From contig CM057224.1 of NCBI GenBank assembly GCA_029891385.1, forward strand, positions 7,192,001 through 7,256,000: a stretch of 64,000 nucleotides of DNA. The letters run 5' to 3'. This DNA is from Erythroxylum novogranatense. Taxonomy: Eukaryota; Streptophyta; Magnoliopsida; Malpighiales; Erythroxylaceae. The position numbers were made by a program, and so were the translations under genes. The notes under the pieces are model-generated. The model was not told the DNA's origin. It saw nothing but the letters and a program-made list of their open reading frames with translations, and ran no database searches. Positions 23,901 through 34,721 of this stretch are shown piece after piece (the stretch's first letter is position 1; each line of letters begins with the position of its first letter).

Positions 23901-24551
23901 AATTTTCGATGGTTGAAATGAAGAGTGTGCTTCGGATGAGTTTAAAACCAAAGGTACAAAATGCATCTTTCCTTTCTTTAAACAAGCCAAAACCGAGGAA
24001 ATGGAGAGGAAGCTTTACATGGAACTTTTTAGTGGCAATTTCTCATTGGTCCATGGAACTTTTTAGTGGCAATTTCTCATTGGTCCACATTTATAAGAAA
24101 AGTCAAAATATTATTTCTTTAATCCAGATCAAAATTTTACTCCATTTAACTCCAGTGACCCTACTTTCAGTCCCAAAATAAAATACCCAATATTACAGTA
24201 CCAGTGGGTAGCGATTTTTGCTACTAAAAAATCGATTCGCGATTGGCGATTTTTTGATCGAGAATTGTCTCCAAAAATTCAGAAAAATTCCTAAAATCCC
24301 TAAAATGTAAAACAATTTATGGTGCAGTCCAAATAATTTTTCAAACTCAATTACTCCATTAATTTCACACAGAAGTTCAATTTAAAACCTAAGCCGGAAA
24401 ATATCATGAATGCATGTATACTATGTGCATGTGCAACCAATCAGTAATTATAGAGGCTATATGCTGTATGCGCATGCCGAGATGTAATTTAATATCCCGA
24501 ACCCGTCCCAATTACCAAAATACCCTTTCCTATAGGAGGTGAGATGTTACA
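20962..24551 (-). mobile_element. solo LTR, Tekay-like family related to 3789-15460
   Basis: On the minus strand it starts TGTAACATCTC and ends GAGTGGGGTGTTACA, flanked by perfect 5-bp duplications cccct (20957-20961 and 24552-24556). At 3590 bp it shares its start, end and internal module words with the 4-kb LTRs at 3789-15460, but it is clearly more diverged and belongs to the same subfamily as 60553-64000. No interior or second LTR is present, so it is a solo LTR left by LTR-LTR recombination. A 34-36-bp segment (CATGGAACTTTTTAGTGGC...) is tandemly doubled near 24014-24085. Confidence 0.88.
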
Positions 24552-24556
24552 CCCCT

Positions 24557-25021
24557 CCCCTCAACCGTGGCACAGTCCACCCAATCCATGGTCCAATTGC
24601 CCAAACCCAGGGACCTCAGCCCCACCCAACACCCCCAGCCCGCCCAACCCTCGTTCAACCCAGTCTAGGCCCCAGTCCTCCGCAGCCCCAGCTAACTCCA
24701 CAAGCTCCCCATCATCAAGCAGTATCTCTTCCAACTCATGCAGACCTCCTCATTCATGATCACCACTTATTCAATGCCATGCAATCCACGTCAGGTGCAG
24801 TTCCTGTGGAAACCGAAATGACCCCTGCCACCGCCCCTCCTTCATCCGATCTCCCCCTTCCTCCTCCACTTTCGTCCAAACCGCCTGACCCGGTTCCAGA
24901 CCTTCATCCAGCTCTGGATGACATGGACATTATTGCATCTACGATGGAGGTCACTCATCCTCCCCTTCCAGCTACGGCTGCATCATCTCCCTTAGATGCC
25001 ACCCCCAAGACTAGGTCTTGA
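24557..25021 (+). pseudogene. LINE ORF1, C-terminal piece
   Basis: Resumes ORF1 exactly after the second target duplication; the frame that continues the middle piece reads SPQPWHSPPNPW and is open to about 24759. A second frame then reads on to a stop at 25019-25021, so one frameshift is needed. The composition is Pro/Ser/Thr-rich with no domain, as usual for LINE ORF1 tails. The stop lies about 20 bases before the ORF2 start. Confidence 0.65.
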
Positions 25022-25041
25022 CCTTCTACAACGCTATTTTT

Positions 25042-26268
25042 ATGACGATATTTCTTTGGAATTGTCAAAGGGCCGGCGGGAAGACCTTCCGACCCCTTTT
25101 TAACACCTTAATCTGGCTTCATAAACCTCTGTTAGTTGTGTTAGTGGAGACGAGAATTAGTGGCAATAGGGCGAATAAGGTCATCCGTTCTCTTCCTTTT
25201 CCTAATTCCTACTGGGTGGAAGCTAATGGCTTCTCCAGTGGAATATGGATTTTATGGCATTCGGATCTCACCGTTCATGTCCTCCTTGCGCACCGGCAAT
25301 TCATCCACTTACGCGTCGAGCGGAATCAGCAGTCTTATATCTTAACCGCGATTTATGCTAGCCCCACATATTCGCTCCAACCTATCCTTTGGCAGCAGCT
25401 TTGGAAAATTGCCAGTGTCACTACCTTACCTTGGCTGATTGGGGGTGATTTCAACACCAAACTAGAGTGGGCTAATAGACGAGGGGGCTCTCACACCCCT
25501 CAGTCTATTAATAGACAATTTCGGGATTGTATTCAGTGTTGTCTTCTTCAGGACCCTGGTTTTACTGGTCCTCGATTTACTTGGCATCGAGGCCATCTTC
25601 ACGCTTGCCTTGATCGAGTTTTTTGCACCTCTGCGTGGTTCACTTTCTTTCCGTCCACGAAAGTGACTCACCTCCTGTTCCTTAAATCCGATCATAGGCC
25701 TCTACTATTTACTTTCCTTCCTTCAATCCGGCCCCTTATATCATTCCGTCCTTTCCGTTTCCAATCTGCCTGGTTGACTCACGAAGAATTCACACGACTT
25801 GTCGCGGACCACTGGCAACCACATCGCCAACCTTTGAGTGAGGCAATCCAGCAGCTGGGTGATCACTTACAACATTGGAATTATTCTACTTTTGGCAACA
25901 TTTTCTGGCGCAAAAAGCGGCTCATCGTCCGACTCTCGAGAATCCAGCACGCCCTAGATAATCAACCTTCTGATTCCCTGCATGAGTTGGAAGCCCGTTT
26001 GCAAACGGAGCTGGACCAGGTCCTCCCACAGGAGGAGTTATACTGGCACCAACAATCTCGTAGCCAATGGCTCACTCAAGGTGACAAGAACACCAAATTT
26101 TTTCATGCCATCACTACCGCCAAACGTCGCAAGCTTCACTTCGACTCTTTAACTGATACTTCTGGGATTCTGAGCCCTGGTTCAGCGTCCATCCGTGCGC
26201 TTGTCAAGGGCTACTTAGAAACACTATACACTCTCGAGTCACCTTCCGTCACTCCTCCGCACTTCTGA
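25042..26268 (+). pseudogene. LINE ORF2, endonuclease domain
   Basis: The first in-frame ATG is at 25042 (an upstream TTG at 25018 is not needed), giving MTIFLWNCQRAGGKTF, the usual opening of plant LINE endonucleases. Endonuclease/exonuclease/phosphatase landmarks follow in order: ETRIS, IWILW, AIYASPT, GGDFNT, WHRG...LDRVF and SDHRPLL, which include the catalytic Asn, Glu, Asp and His positions of the family. This domain nicks genomic DNA for target-primed reverse transcription. The region after it (WLTQGDKNTKFFH near 26085) is the conserved linker to the RT. The frame is open for 409 codons and breaks near 26268. Confidence 0.88.
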
Positions 26269-26299
26269 GGCAGCTTTCCACCCCTCCTTCCTCGCGCTT

Positions 26300-27932
26300 C
26301 GATGGACCTCACCCACCCTATCCTTCGTGACGAGGTCCGACAGGCTTTCTTCTCCATGGCCCTCAATAAGGCCCCCGGGGTGGACGAATTTATCGCTTTA
26401 TTTTCCTAATCCTAATGGGACATTCTAGGGCCCTCACTAGTCCGCTCCTTCCAAAAAATCTTCCGACACAAGATTTGGGACAATGACTTGAACCGCACTA
26501 TCATGGTTTTGGTTCCCAAACAACCCGCACCCACTTCTATCACTCAGTTTCATCCCATCGCTTTGTGCTCGGTGATCTACAAAGGCCTCACCAAGCTCCT
26601 CATCAACCGATTGCAACCTTTTTCTTGATCACCTGGTTAGCCCATCTCAATGTAGTTTCGTCCTGGGCCGCTCCATCACTGATAACATCATACTCGCCCA
26701 AGAGATCATTCATACGATGCGCCGAAAAATGGGAAAGAAGGGCTTTATTGCCATCAAGGTCGATCTTGAAAAAGCGTATGATCTTCTCTCTTGGGACTTT
26801 ATTCATGACACGCTGCTCGACATCGGCCTTCCTAGTTCTTACATCTCCCTCATTATGAAGTGTGTTTCCTCGGTCTCCATGCAAGTTAATTGGGCGGGTG
26901 AACTCAGTGAATCCTTTCTCCCATCTAGGAGCCTTCGCCAAGGCGACCCTCTCTCTCCATATCTCTTTGTTCTATACATGGAACGTCTGGGCCACCTTAT
27001 CACTACCTTTGTCAATTAGGGTTGATGGAGGCCCATCCGGCTGAGCAGATCTGGCCCCCTCATCTCTCATCTGTTTTTTTGCTGACGACCTCATGCTTTT
27101 TGCAGAAGCCTCTTCAGCCCAGGTGCAAGTCATTCGGGACATTCTTTCCTCTTTTTGTCGGGCTTATGGACAAAAAGTTAGCAATGCCAAATCACGCTGC
27201 TACTTCTCCCGCAATATTCCTCTCTCCACGGCCTGCCCATTGAGTCGAGTGTTGGGTTTTCAATTGACGGCGGACCTAGGGCACTACCTAGGCGTTCCTT
27301 TGCTCCATACCCGGGTTCATCAAATCACTTACCAACATCTTCTGGATAAGGTCCAACAGCGCCTCTCGGGTTGGTCGACCCATCTACTCTCCTTCGCTGG
27401 TCGAATTACTCTCATTAAATCCGTCCTCTCCGCCCTCCCCACCTATACTATGCAAACCGTTCGCCTTCCCCGCCTACTTTGTGATGACCTGGAACAGTTG
27501 ATTCGCAATTTTCTGTGGGGTTCGTCCCCGGGTGCTCGCCAACCACATATGGTCCCATGGGACCAAGTGTGTCAACCAAAAGAGCTGGGAGGTCTGGGCA
27601 TTCGGCGAATTCGGAAATCGAATGCCGCGCTCTTAATTAAGCTTGGGTGGGCCCTTCTCTCACGACCGCACGCTTTCTGGGTTCAAGTTCTGACCGCAAA
27701 ATACAAGTTGGATGCGCACAACCCGACCTCCTCCCTTATTGCTTCAGGAGGGTCTATGACCTGGCGAAGCATCCAGACTGTTTGGCCCTCCGTCATTCGC
27801 GACATGAAATGGTTGATACATGACAGCTCCCAGGCCCGCTTTTGGCTGGATCCCTGGGTCGAGGACCTAGGGCCCCTCCTCTCACACACCATCGGCCCCA
27901 TTTCCCCCTTGGAGCATGCTAGTCGGGTTTAG
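26300..27932 (+). pseudogene. LINE ORF2, reverse transcriptase domain
   Basis: RT motifs are present but spread over three frames. They are NKAPGVDEF near 26370, PKQPAPTSITQFHPIALCS near 26520, FVLGRSITDNI and VDLEKAYDLLSWDFI at 26660-26800, RQGDPLSPYLF near 26940, and the catalytic FADDLMLF at 27078-27100. The thumb-like region continues (YLGVPLL, LSGWSTHLLSFAGR). At least three frameshifts or stops (near 26270-26420, 26630 and 27020) inactivate it as read. Several lie in C/G-rich runs, and base-calling error cannot be excluded. Confidence 0.88.
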
Positions 27933-27961
27933 CGCTATGTCGATCACTCAGGTAACTGGTT

Positions 27962-29148
27962 ATGGCAGGACTTTTAATTCTTACTCCCTCACACCATTTA
28001 TATGCTGATTGTAGGTATTCTTCCACCCCAGTGCCAATCGGGACCAGATCGATTGACATGGGGCAAATCGAGGACGGGTCACTTCTCTACCGCCGAGGCA
28101 TATTCCATGCTGATGGAACAAGATTCACCAGAACACAGTGGTAGATGGCTCCCGATTTGGAGATGGCCAGGACCCCCACGTATTCGGTCCTTCCTATGGC
28201 TCCTAGCACGTGATTGGCTACTCACAAACCACCAACAGAGCCGTCGACACCTCACTCCGATGGCGGATTGCCACCACTGCCCGACTGAAGAAACTTCCCT
28301 GCATGTCATGCGTGATTGCCCCCGGGGCTCGAAGCATGTGGCTCGCCTTCCCACGCCAAGCCCTTCATCCGGCTTTCTTTACCACCCGCACCCCTGATTG
28401 GCTCTCCCTTAATCTTTAGTGTCATCAGCTGATCTGTGGCTTCGACTGGTCCACAATCTTTGGGACAACTTGCTGGTTTTTATGGTCTTGACGGAATCGA
28501 ACTCTTTTTGACACACAGTTCTCCTGGCCCTCTTCTCCAGTCCACTGCATCCTTCAATATGTCCAGCAGATTACTTTAGTTGCAGTCTGGCAAGAGCACA
28601 CTGCCCCTGGGTGGCGGCCCCGACAGGAACAGTACATTGGCTGGACTCCTCCGTCCTAGAGGTGGGTGACGCTAAACACGGACGGGATGAGTAAAATCAA
28701 TCCCCGCGTGACCTCAACCGGCGGCCTCCTCCGTGGACACACCGGTGACTGGCTTGGAGGCTTTGTCCACAACCTGGGATGGTGCTCCCCCTTCACTGTT
28801 GAGTTGTGGGGAGTTTTCACTGGATTATACCTCGCTTGGGATCTCGGTTACCGCCGCGTGATCTTAGAAATCGACTCTCAGACAGCGTTGAGCTCTATTT
28901 CTGACCCGGACTCCCGTGCTTCCTCGCCCAATCCGTTCATCCTTGGCATTCACGCACTCCTCATCCGCAACTGGACGGTCCTCCCTCGACATATTTACAG
29001 GGAAGCCAACCGGAGTGCCGATTGGTTCGCGAACTTTGCTGTTTCCTTTAATCTTAGCATTACCACTTTTGTAACTGCGCCCCCCGGGTGCCTTTCGATC
29101 CTCCTCGAAGATATCGTTGGGATTAGCTTCCCCCGCTTTATTATGTAA
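27962..29148 (+). pseudogene. LINE ORF2, zf-RVT and RNase H domains
   Basis: A zf-RVT segment at about 28070-28330 includes IRSFLWLLARDWLLTN and CHHCPTEETSLHVMRDC, the Cys/His pattern found after plant LINE reverse transcriptases. A clean 160-codon frame at 28666-29148 encodes RNase H. Its catalytic acidic residues appear as LNTDG, VELWG, EIDSQ and a C-terminal SADWFANFA. RNase H would degrade RNA in RNA/DNA hybrids during second-strand synthesis. The stop at 29146-29148 is followed within 20 bases by the A-rich tail. Confidence 0.85.
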
Positions 29149-29167
29149 TTGGTACATTCCATTTTAT

Positions 29168-29193
29168 GCCAAAAAAAAAAACAAAAAAAATTA
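29168..29193 (+). other. LINE poly-A tail
   Basis: CCAAAAAAAAAAAC followed by further A residues directly after the ORF2 stop, the expected 3' end of an L1-type LINE. Confidence 0.8.
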
Positions 29194-29289
29194 AAACTTT
29201 TTGAATAATAGACTCTAGGAACAAAAATGCCACTGCTTCAACAGTTTGTTGGTGTAAACTGGTATGGGTAAAATACGCACTACCTTAAT

Positions 29290-29800
29290 CTTCCTATACA
29301 TATGATTCGCAGGGAAAAGGAAACTTTCCATGGTGGACAGATTAATCAAGTTTATGAATGTCCCAAATGGATGCTCTCCATATAAAGCAGATCAAGAAAT
29401 ACTGGACCATCTATTGTTCAAATATACATTCACAGATAAGGCTTGGATGAAGATGCTTGGGCTCAATATAAGAAAGCTGCGTGAAGCATGGAGTGACATT
29501 ATAGAATATTGGAGCAACAAATCAAGTACAAGGCAAAAGAAGACAGGTAGATTTATAGTATCTCACTTTCTTTGTTAAAGAGCTTTTGTCAAAAATTAGG
29601 TTTCATCTGTGTGCTTGCAAGAACAAACTTCCATTAAGTAATCAGAACACGGATACGTGGGGCGTCGATTAGTGCAATCTCCACCTATTTCCTTTGTTTT
29701 TGTTTATCTAGCTGAAGCACTAAAGTGCTTCTTACTAATCACTTTGTAACTCCCTCTTGACGATCTTAATAGATTTATGTTTTGATTCTTAAAAAAAAGG
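29290..29800 (+). pseudogene. second LINE, 3' fragment (zf-RVT region and tail)
   Basis: Translation from about 29320 reads MVDRLIKFMNVPNGC, then DHLLFKYTFTDKAWMKM, a zf-RVT-type pattern with one cysteine replaced. It is followed by a 3' untranslated segment with GCTGAAGCACTAAAGTGCTT, typical of the end of plant L1 elements, and a terminal A run at 29789-29797. It is a different, older LINE from the one ending at 29193. Only its 3' end is here. Confidence 0.6.
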
Positions 29801-30388
29801 TGCCAAACTGCATTAAACGTGAAACAGGAGTGCCGTGGTTTCTTCTTCTACGAGAGAGAAAGGTTATTCTTTCTCTTTTATGGCTGTTTTTATTAATATC
29901 CATCTTCACTTATTTTCAGAATTTTTCTGTACTCCTCTGCAGAATATGAAAGCACTGTTAAACATGCAGTCTTTATCTGGGTTCTCAGTCTCTTGTCAAC
30001 AGCTTTCTCTTTCCAATATCACATGGTCGTAATTTTATTTTAGCAACATTGTTTGGCAGCATTAAAATGCATGACATTTTGGTTGGTGTTATCTGATTGT
30101 GGAGGACAGTTGGTCCCGTAATTTCTATCCCATTCTGGTTCGTAACTCCAGTTAATATCGCTTAGAAGGTTAGTGGGTAAGCAGAAACTCATCCATCAGA
30201 AGGAAAGATGGATACAACATGTAATTAAGGTACAATAAGCAACTTCAGTACGTTATGAAGGTCGAAAACAGACAATGTAGGACAGAAAATATGGAAGAAG
30301 CAAGTAATGGAGATTTACTTGGATTATGTAGCTACAGAATAGGAGTTCTCCACATTATTTATAGAAAATAAGACTCCTCAGTTGACAT
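29801..30388. other. 3' flank of MLP gene 1, start of the duplicated unit
   Basis: No gene is supported. From about 29950 onward the sequence is homologous to 35080-35464, so the tandem duplication begins here. An ATTATTTAT string at 30354-30362 (minus-strand ATAAATAAT) is a possible polyadenylation signal for the MLP gene. Confidence 0.5.
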
Positions 30389-31031
30389 TTACGCCTTCAT
30401 GATAAGCTCATCCACTGCCTGGAAGTTCTTCACCACAAAATCTTTAATGACGTGCGGTACAGCAATGTCTTCGCTTGCCTTTTCATATTCACAGCTCCAT
30501 TTCACCAGGCAACCATCTTCCTTTGGGCCAACAACAATGTGACACTTGAAAGTCTTGTAGTATTTCTGGAGATCACCATCAATAACACTGTAATCGACTA
30601 CCCTGTTTGTTTCATCTACCAAATCAATCCTCTCCTTTGATACATGAACAAGTGGAGAACCTGGAAAGTAGAAACAAGTCACTTCCGGGTAGAACTCCAA
30701 CTAGAACAATATAATCAACTATTCAATTGCAAGCAACCATTCAATCATGAAGCTTTAAGTTACTGGATCATGTTGTTAGCATATATAATCATAAATACTA
30801 TGGTACCATAACTGATAAAAAGTTAATATGAGACTCCTACGTACCTTCAGAGTATGTTATGAGGCGAACAGAGCCAACGGCCTTCCCATCACCTTCAAGC
30901 ACTTCAATGCTCTTGTACGCTTCAGGAAAAGCCTTTGGGAAGACAGTTGTGGAGTCCCTAATACATTGCCAGAACTTATCTGCGGAAGACTTGATTTCAA
31001 CTTCAACATCAAGCTTTCCACTGCAAGCCAT
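30389..31031 (-). CDS. MLP-like protein 1 (Bet v 1 superfamily), two exons
   Basis: Exon 1 is 31031-30845 and exon 2 is 30660-30389. The 184-bp intron has GT and AG ends. The spliced frame is 152 codons plus stop, the usual MLP length, starting MACSGKLDVEVEIKSSADKF. The loop EGDGKAVGSV (residues 46-55) occupies the place of the Bet v 1 glycine-rich loop, and the protein ends in the expected long amphipathic helix (IKDFVVKNFQAVDELIMKA). Bet v 1/MLP proteins form a hydrophobic cavity that binds small lipophilic ligands; they are cytosolic and often stress- or ripening-related. No signal peptide or membrane segment is seen. The frame is intact and the splice site joins SEG to SPL as in relatives. 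A minus-strand TATA box lies about 90 bases upstream. The ligand is unknown. Confidence 0.92.
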
Positions 31032-31119
31032 TTGGTAGTGCCAAAAGACGCAAAAGAGGACTATGTTATAAGAAGGATGACTTCAGATGCCTGCTAGAGA
31101 CCTTGGCATATGCTTTGCA

Positions 31120-31125
31120 TTTATA
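31120..31125 (-). promoter_or_regulatory. TATA box of MLP gene 1
   Basis: Minus-strand GCTATAAATGC centred about 90 bases upstream of the ATG at 31031, a normal plant TATA-to-start distance. The corresponding segment is absent next to MLP gene 2. Confidence 0.55.
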
Positions 31126-31789
31126 GCAATCTCATGTACTTATCTTTGAATCGTCACATTGAATTCATTATCAACAAATTCAACTACCAATTTCTTAACC
31201 ATTATCATTATGATCATGCACAATAGGGAAGCAATCACCGCCCATTCCAAGAGATGGGGCCAATTTCTTAAATATCTTCTATCACAAAGTAATGCCATGT
31301 GAATTTTTGGCACCATATTTAAAGCCTCTTGTCCTAGCATTTATTTGGCCTGCTGCAATGCAGAAACAGAAGGAAAAAAGAAAAACCTTCAAATGCACGT
31401 CATTTTTCATCTCTTCAAATAAATATATATTAAAACATCTATAAATTAATAATATTAGGACCATACAAAATTTATTAATTAAAAAAGATATTCATTAGTT
31501 GAGAATAAGTTCAATCCATTAACTCAAATTATGACCATAAAAGGCCAATATGTTTTAAAAATTATTAAATTAACTAATATTAATTTATAGAGATTATGAG
31601 AATATTCAAAATCATGAATTAAACTTATTTTACAATAGCACGTCATGTGTTGGCACCAATAAATCTATGAACTAATTTGTAGTTGCAGTCTTACAGGGTC
31701 ACTTGGTACAACAAAAAAAGAAAAGTATCGAAACTTAGATAGGTGGTTGGCTTCGTATGATCCTCAACAGCTAAGATATATTTAAGGAT

Positions 31790-34500
31790 CATTGATAAGA
31801 TTATGGTTTTATCATCTTAAATTTATGTTATAAGGCTATGCAACAAAAACATTATGTTAAGAAGCAAGATAGGAGAAAGATAATTATCATGTCTTCTGAT
31901 GAATTTGGGTATTATTTTGTCTTAAATAATGAGAAATAAAATATTCAAAATCAATTGATATATAATATTGATGTTTGAGATACAATTTTTAAGTCAAAGA
32001 AAATCAAAACATATATCCCGAGATAGGTTTCATCTAATTGTTGTGTTAGCACTTATCTTAATGGCATCTTTAGCATTGATGAGCTCACTAATTTAAGAGA
32101 ATGTGTTTTTGCATAAATCTTGTATGATATCTTGTTCATTTTTTAAGTATTTTTGTTCTTCTTTCCCTCCATGATGTATAGTTGATACAACTGAATTCAA
32201 GTCTAAAGATTGCATAGTCACCTTTATTATGGAAGCATTTTTTCTAGTCCAATCTACCATCTAATTCCAAGCTTATTTGTACTATCTGAGGCATATAACT
32301 TGTAATAAAGTAAGGTTGAATATTGACAATTGAATAACATATGGTTAATTGGTCCCAATTTCCACGGACAAAGAGAACATATACAAGGACTTCTTGTTGT
32401 GAACTTGAATATATCCTTAATGTTAAGTCTTTGTTTAATGTCTAGTCATAGATCAAATGAATGAGGTCTGAGGTAAGTTATTGAAGAACCAAACCGAGTT
32501 GTGCCAAGTAGTTATTTGGTAAGGACCTAATAATATTTCCAAGTATGAAAAATTGGTGAAGGTTCTAAAGGGGTCTTTTTCATCATAGGTGGGGTTGTAG
32601 ATTGATATGTTACCTTTTATGGTGGTAGAGCCTATGGAGTTGATTGTAAGCCAATGTTAGGAGTAAGCTTAGATAATTTCTACAACCGTGGAGTCATCTG
32701 GTATGCTTGATATCAACAAACCAAAGTTTAGAAGTTTATGTAAGGGACATGACTTATTCTAATTATCATACTAGAATTAAGTATCTTTGCCATCCCCTAT
32801 AATTATACATTTGCTCATTGCTAATGCTTTCTCTCATACTTAGGATATGCTTGAGTGAGTAATAGGTGCTAAACTTGATATTAACTTTCCAGATGATATA
32901 GCAATTTAGGAAATTAAATCGTATCCACATGATCTATAGAAATTCTTTGTCTGTCAATAGCTTTTATAGTCCTTTTACAAACAATATCCTGTTCATAGCT
33001 CTAATGGGAATTATTCCCAAATGTTATTTGTCCTTGGAAATATAGATCTCTAATTAGTTTATCTTGGTTAGTGAAGCATTTTAGGTATTTCCTACTTATA
33101 GACAGTTTTTCAGGATCTTCTTAATTAACTTGGTCAGTTTTAAGGAAAGAAATAGTGGGAGCTCTAGCAAGTGTGAAAATTGAATCAAATAAAGGTTAGT
33201 GGCCTTGAACAACAAATGTTTATCAACTAAATCTTATTTACATAAGACAAGTGTTTATTGGTTCAGTTTCATATGCTCCTTTAAATTGAATCAAATAAAG
33301 GTTGTTGATCATTGAATTACAATCTCCTGGTAGAGATAGATATTCCCTAGTACTTAAGAAGAGGTTTCTAAAGTTTAAATCATGTTATTTGCAATATTTT
33401 ATCAGTTAGAAGTGGATTATTTGTTGAAAATATGACTTTACTTATGATTGTGTTGATTGAAAGCAATAAATATTGTTGAACATCTCTAATCAGCTAATAA
33501 GCAATTTAATAGAATTTATGCTAGTCATATATAATAAAAAAAAGTTCATTAAAGGAAAGATTAAATAACTTCAGTTTCCAGTACTAATATTGAAATTTAA
33601 ACTTGTTTTCTTTATTTATTCTCCTTGCAATGGTAATGTTAAGCACTTCAATACAAACAAAGAAAAGGTGAGCGATAAAGAATCATCTTGCATTATGTCT
33701 CTTGCTTCCTTGAACTTTTGAGAGGCTTCTTCATTAATCATTATATCTTATGAGGCTCTTCAAATTCTCTGTGCTAGCAATCCTGGCTCAACTCTGTCCT
33801 AGTTTATCCTAACCATTCATTTATAAAGATACATAAATGAATGGTTAGGATAGACTGGGACAGAGTTGAACCAGAGTTGCTAGCACAGAGAATCACATCC
33901 ATATAAATGAATGGTTAGGATAGACTGAGACAGAATTGAGCCAGGATTACTAGCACAGAGGACCATATTCCCTTATGAGGCGGGTGCTATACGTTGCTCT
34001 AGCCATTCAATAAATTATTTAGGGAAACCAAAAGCCTCCAAGGCACTCAGAAGTAATTCCCATTTAATGGAATTAAATACCTTGTTGAAATCAATTTTCA
34101 TATAGCAACTTTTCATCTCTTTTATTCTAGGTGGTTCTTGAATGGATCCTGAGCAATCAAGATACTATATTCTATGCTTCTTTCTTGAACAAAGTCTCCC
34201 TAACTTAGGTTGATACTAGTCTTAAATACAAGTTTCAGTCTTGTGACAATCATCTTAACGGTTATTTTATAGATGATATTACAACAAGAGATGAGTCTGG
34301 AATCTTGTATAGTAATAGGGTTAGGGATTTTAGGAATAAGAAATGTATGACTTATTCATTTCCTTAACCATCTTACATTTTTAAAAAAAATTCCAAAACT
34401 GCTTTAGAAACTATGTCACTAATCAAATGTCAGACCTTCTAAAAGAAAATATAAATACATTCAAGCCATCTTGTTTCTTCTAGAAAGAATGGCATTATGA
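31790..34500 (-). mobile_element. decayed L1-type LINE ORF2, in duplication copy 1
   Basis: Read on minus, scattered RT motifs appear in the right order: LIPKIPNPITIQDSRLISCC with IYKITVKM near 34320-34230, IDFNKVFNSIKWELLLSALEA near 34100-34030, LFFVCIEVLNITIARRIN near 33690-33630, and a cysteine/tryptophan-containing zf-RVT-like stretch at about 32440-32220. Stops are frequent. The central RT is disturbed by the foldback repeat at 33764-33960. Most of this remnant is also in copy 2, so it predates the MLP duplication. Confidence 0.6.
33764..33960. repeat. foldback (inverted repeat) plus third direct copy
   Basis: Arm 1 (33764-33824) and arm 2 (33833-33893) are about 61 bp, inverted, differing at only a few positions and separated by an 8-base spacer, so the transcript would form a long hairpin. 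A third copy in the orientation of arm 2 follows at 33903-33960. Arms start ATTCTCTGTGCTAGCA and end at CATTCATTTAT. Confidence 0.85.
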
Positions 34501-34579
34501 AAGTATTTTTGTTTCTTTTTCCATCTTTAAGCCATAGTATCCTATGTTTCTATCTCAATATGGAGTTTTGTGGGTGTGT

Positions 34580-34721
34580 GAGCTTCTATGCTCCAAGCCA
34601 AATGATGAATCATAAAATCTAAAGGGTAAACAAGCCTTAATCAATTATATCAAAGCCTTAGAGGTCTAAAACTGCATTTCGAGATTTTATGATTCATCAT
34701 TGGCTTAGACCGCAGAAGCTC
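34580..34721. repeat. inverted repeat with 61-base loop
   Basis: GAGCTTCTATGCTCCAAGCC...CATAAAATCT (34580-34620) is inverted at 34682-34721. The arms are about 40 bp with a few mismatches and one indel, and weaker similarity extends beyond them. The segment is absent from duplication copy 2. Confidence 0.75.

Larger units (their letters stand above)
2320..29193 (+). mobile_element. L1-type LINE with RNase H, split by two LTR insertions
   Basis: The host LINE survives in three pieces: about 2320-2529, 19855-20961 and 24557-29193. ORF1 carries a DUF4283 domain and a CCHC-like zinc knuckle. ORF2 carries an apurinic-type endonuclease, reverse transcriptase, zf-RVT and RNase H domain, and the element ends in an A-rich tail. 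Removing the two LTR insertions together with one copy of each target-site duplication brings ORF1 back into register apart from frameshifts. The 5' end is uncertain because I see no clear target-site duplication. The domain order matches RNase-H-bearing plant L1 elements. Confidence 0.78.

Noticed and set aside
25018..25041. TTG start proposed for LINE ORF2
   Set aside because: The ATG at 25042 gives the standard endonuclease N-terminus; nothing supports initiation at TTG in a plant nuclear element.
30452..30640. plus-strand frames of 62 codons over both MLP second exons (also 35528-35716)
   Set aside because: Antisense shadows of the MLP coding sequence.
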